A DNA stretch of 64,000 nt, taken from NCBI RefSeq assembly GCF_024054195.1, contig NZ_JAMXLB010000001.1:1729624-1793623 (forward strand), in the 5' to 3' direction. Origin of the DNA: Flavobacterium sp. NRK F7 (GTDB lineage: Bacteria; Bacteroidota; Bacteroidia; Flavobacteriales; Flavobacteriaceae). Shown here in pieces: positions 61,852-64,000 of this stretch. The first letter of the stretch is position 1. Every line of letters begins with the position of its first letter. Made by a program: the position numbers and the translations under genes. The notes under the pieces are model-generated. The model did no database searches and was not told the DNA's origin. It saw only the letters and a list, made by a program, of their open reading frames with translations.

Positions 61852-62856
61852 TTGAAGCGATTCATCCCTACATATTTGGTTTCCTTTTTCCTGTTTTTTG
61901 TTGCAATCTTTTCTTATTTTAAACTAAATAAGAAAAGGATTTTCACGTCAACCAGGGCTAGTTGGGGTTTCATTTTCTTTTGGGTGAGTTTTTTTTCGTA
62001 TTCGCAATCCCAACTCAATCTATTTTTAAAACCTTCGGATACTCTAAATTTCAATAGAAAAAAAGGTGTTTACATAGCAGAATCGGTTGTTTTAGGTGGT
62101 ACGTTAATTGGGTTAAACCAATTATGGTATAAAGACTATCCCAAAAGTAATTTCCATTTTATAAATGATAATGAAGAGTGGCTTCAAATGGATAAATTGG
62201 GTCATATGTACTCATCCTATCATTTGGGTAGGATAGGAGCTGATGCTTTAGCTTGGAGTGGCGCTTCTCAAAAAGAACAATTGTTGTATGGTGCAACTTT
62301 GGGTTTAGGATTCTTAACTGTAGTGGAAGTTTTTGATGGTTTTTCTCAAGAATGGGGCGCTTCTTCAGGAGATATGATAGCCAATGTTACAGGAACCGCT
62401 TTATTTGTTTCTCAAGAATTACTTTGGAAAGAGCAACGAATCACACCTAAATTTTCTTTTCATCAAACCCGATATGCTGCTTTGCGGCCAGAAACTCTAG
62501 GAAACGGATTGCAAGAAGAAATACTAAAAGATTATAACGGACAAACCTATTGGTTGTCTTTTAATTTGTATTCTTTTATTAAAAAAGAATACCTTCCTAA
62601 ATGGTTCAATTTAGCTATCGGTTATGGTGGTGATGGAATGATTTTTGGAAATCAACAAGAAGCCTTGAATGCTAATTTTAATACTTCCATTTCGCGTCAA
62701 TTTTATTTAAGTTTTGACGTTGATTTGACGAAAATTAAAACAAACTCCCATTTTTTAAAGACTGTTTTTTCTGTTTTTAACACGGTAAAAATTCCAGCTC
62801 CAACACTCCAAACTACTGATTTTAACGGATTTAAAATGCACTTCGTCTATTTTTAG
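61852..62856 (+). CDS. DUF2279 family membrane-associated protein
   Basis: A 334-residue protein with DUF2279 features: VVLGGTLIGLNQLWYKDYPKSNFHF, LQMDKLGHMYSSYHLGR and GFLTVVEVFDGFSQEWGASSGDMIANVTGT. The start is TTG, 3 bp after mltG, and gives two hydrophobic stretches near residues 5-24 and 38-50, so the true start and anchor are not certain. The first in-frame ATG is far inside the domain. DUF2279 has no established function. It is the last gene of the dapF-GNAT-mltG operon. Confidence 0.8.
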   Translation: MKRFIPTYLVSFFLFFVAIFSYFKLNKKRIFTSTRASWGFIFFWVSFFSYSQSQLNLFLKPSDTLNFNRKKGVYIAESVVLGGTLIGLNQLWYKDYPKSNFHFINDNEEWLQMDKLGHMYSSYHLGRIGADALAWSGASQKEQLLYGATLGLGFLTVVEVFDGFSQEWGASSGDMIANVTGTALFVSQELLWKEQRITPKFSFHQTRYAALRPETLGNGLQEEILKDYNGQTYWLSFNLYSFIKKEYLPKWFNLAIGYGGDGMIFGNQQEALNANFNTSISRQFYLSFDVDLTKIKTNSHFLKTVFSVFNTVKIPAPTLQTTDFNGFKMHFVYF

Positions 62857-62898
62857 AAAACTTTAACAGGCTCATAATCAATATTGTAAAATTTGTCG

Positions 62899-62906
62899 TA
62901 TCTTTG
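62899..62906 (+). promoter_or_regulatory. -7 box of the muramidase-like gene
   Basis: TATCTTTG is an exact TAnnTTTG match. It gives a leader of about 40 bases before the ATG at 62954. Confidence 0.55.
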
Positions 62907-62953
62907 CCCCCGGAAATTTCAGTGCTGTGACAGGGCCTGAGAAATTAAAATTT
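62907..62953 (+). promoter_or_regulatory. Structured 5' leader of the muramidase-like gene
   Basis: AATTTCAG (62916-62923) can pair with CTGAGAAATT (62938-62947, with an AG bulge), and CTGTGACAG inside forms a small 3-bp hairpin. The leader is unusually GC-rich for this genome. A regulatory role is inference. Confidence 0.35.
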
Positions 62954-63607
62954 ATGATAAAAAAAGGTTCGTATTTTTTTGGATTGACCATCCTAGTAGT
63001 ATTAGTTTCATCGGGTTTTAATTCGTATGAAATTGAAAAAGTAGAAGGGTTTCATTTAGGAGAAAATGAGAAAATTTCTTACTCTGTTCCTAGTGAGAAT
63101 GAAGATGAAATCGAAATCGAAAGCAGTTTAGTAGCTGTCCCTTACGTTGGAAAGACTTTTGTTGGTTTTAAACAAGCATTAGCTTTCAAAGAATCAAGAG
63201 GTATTTTAAACATGGTGAACTCATATGGGTACATGGGTAAATATCAATTTGGAAAAAGTACATTGCGTTCTGTAGGAGTTTATGACTTTGATGAGTTCTT
63301 AAGAAACCCAGAATTACAAGACAAAGCATTTAGAGCTTTAATTGCAAAAAACAAATGGGAGTTAAGAAAAGAGATTAAAAAATATAACGGAAAAGTTATA
63401 AACGGTGTTAAAATTACAGAATCTGGTTTAATTGCTGCTGCTCACCTAGGAGGTGCAGGTTCAGTAAAAAGATACTTAAGAAGCAATGGTCAAAGAGGTT
63501 TCAAAGATGGTTTTGGTACTTCACTAAGAAGTTACATTAAAAAATTTGGAGGTTATGATATTTCTCACATTGCCCCAAATAAAAATGCCAAAGCTAAAAT
63601 TAGTTAG
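62954..63607 (+). CDS. Lysozyme/transglycosylase-like exported protein
   Basis: A 217-residue protein with an N-terminal membrane/signal segment (GLTILVVLVSSGF) and a muramidase-like domain. The candidate catalytic Glu80 lies in LAFKESRGILNMVNSYGYMGKYQFG, and GLIAAAHLGGAGSVKRYLRSNG follows near residues 158-179. It probably acts on or binds peptidoglycan. The in-frame ATG at 62927 is possible, but the leader shows a clear structure and 62954 gives a better signal sequence. Confidence 0.83.
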   Translation: MIKKGSYFFGLTILVVLVSSGFNSYEIEKVEGFHLGENEKISYSVPSENEDEIEIESSLVAVPYVGKTFVGFKQALAFKESRGILNMVNSYGYMGKYQFGKSTLRSVGVYDFDEFLRNPELQDKAFRALIAKNKWELRKEIKKYNGKVINGVKITESGLIAAAHLGGAGSVKRYLRSNGQRGFKDGFGTSLRSYIKKFGGYDISHIAPNKNAKAKIS

Positions 63608-63611
63608 TTAA

Positions 63612-64000
63612 TTACATTTTATGTACAATGAAAATGCAAGGTCGCTTATGTAAGTCGACCTTGTTTTTTTTCCACTCTGCTACAGTTCTCGTCTTGATAA
63701 ATTCAGTAGGAAGAGTAATATCGCAAGCAATACATAAATGCGTATTAGGCTGTAATAGTTGTAATAAATCTTCCACTAATTTATTATTTCGGTAAGGAGT
63801 CTCAATAAAAAGTTGGGATTGATTTTTTTCTTGTGATAATCGTTCGAAGTGTTTTAGTTCGTTTTTCTTTTCATTAGCATCAATGGGTAAATAACCATTA
63901 AACGCAAAACTTTGGCCGTTCATGCCACTTGCCATTAAGGCTAATAAAATGGAACTGGGACCAACTAAGGGAACTACTTGAATTCCTTTTTCATGTGCTA
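63612..64000 (-). CDS. SAM-dependent methyltransferase of the tetrapyrrole methylase/RsmI family (partial)
   Basis: The C-terminal 129 residues of a methyltransferase; the N-terminal part lies beyond the right edge. VVPLVGPSSILLALMASGMNG and FAFNGYLP, then ETPYRNNKLVEDLL, are typical of the tetrapyrrole methylase fold used by RsmI. The ending is shorter than that of classical RsmI, so it is probably the short Bacteroidota form; the exact substrate is uncertain. The terminator of the converging muramidase-like gene lies inside its coding end (63638-63672). Confidence 0.88.
   Translation of the reverse strand, partial: AHEKGIQVVPLVGPSSILLALMASGMNGQSFAFNGYLPIDANEKKNELKHFERLSQEKNQSQLFIETPYRNNKLVEDLLQLLQPNTHLCIACDITLPTEFIKTRTVAEWKKNKVDLHKRPCIFIVHKM
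63638..63672 (+). terminator. Terminator of the muramidase-like gene, inside the converging CDS
   Basis: CAAGGTCGCTTA (63638-63649) pairs with TAAGtCGACCTTG (63652-63664), followed by T8. The whole hairpin lies in the coding region of the methyltransferase. Confidence 0.88.

Overview
The window is a gene-dense, AT-rich stretch of a chromosome from the Bacteroidota, almost certainly a Flavobacterium-like member of the Flavobacteriaceae. The evidence is the type 9 secretion tail on the purple acid phosphatase-like protein, the fused ResB-CcsA cytochrome c maturation protein, and families largely confined to this phylum (DUF6452, DUF6048, DUF5777, DUF4295/bL38). Many genes are preceded by exact copies of the Bacteroidota -7 promoter box TAnnTTTG, and clear Shine-Dalgarno sequences are absent. 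I saw no rRNA, tRNA, CRISPR array, insertion sequence or prophage. The content is mainly housekeeping.

Layout. 1-3.2 kb: a BlaR1-like M56 peptidase (cut by the window edge) and its BlaI-type repressor, with three phased palindromes upstream, then an MFS transporter. 3.2-9 kb: a DUF1684-TatD-TcdA operon, EbfC, an oligopeptidase B-like peptidase and a cysteine synthase-family enzyme. 9-13 kb: CcsBA and BirA. 13-18.8 kb: RsfS-FtsH, then a compact LUD-CdsA-Psd-ACBP-SOD operon that links phospholipid synthesis, an acyl-CoA carrier and an exported superoxide dismutase. 18.8-24.8 kb: RocD, OsmC, DUF1697, a polytopic membrane protein and a secreted phosphatase-like protein. 24.9-27.6 kb: RlmD-DUF6452-DUF6048. 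27.6-29.9 kb: YceI and a lipoprotein cytochrome, divergent from an OB-fold protein and DUF5777. 29.9-36.5 kb: two unknowns, SecA, DUF2795, a cobalamin adenosyltransferase, a 50-residue membrane protein and an ATP-grasp enzyme. 36.6-45.5 kb: an M16 peptidase, a 55-residue membrane protein with an ABC ATPase, a methyltransferase, ABC-F and a CocE-like hydrolase. 45.6-53.2 kb: glycosyltransferase, lipoylated E2, exonuclease-FAH-Hpt-CinA, L28-L33-bL38 and FtsY. 53.3-59.2 kb: a lipoprotein serine hydrolase, a lipocalin-like protein with a DUF721 protein, long GAPDH, a PagL-like deacylase and HtrA. 59.4-64 kb: a tightly coupled dapF-GNAT-mltG-DUF2279 operon, a muramidase-like protein and a partial RsmI-type methyltransferase.

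Items most worth a second look: the three BlaI-type operators overlapping the blaI promoter; a roughly 40-bp near-repeat carrying promoter and start codon in front of both the ATP-grasp and M16 genes, which looks like a recombination scar; the YceI/cytochrome // OB-fold/DUF5777 cluster; unlisted small membrane-protein genes at 35.5 and 39.8 kb; the dapF operon with GTG, TTG and TTG starts; a structured leader before the muramidase-like gene; and a terminator lying inside the coding end of the last gene. I did not identify a clearly new defence or mobile system.
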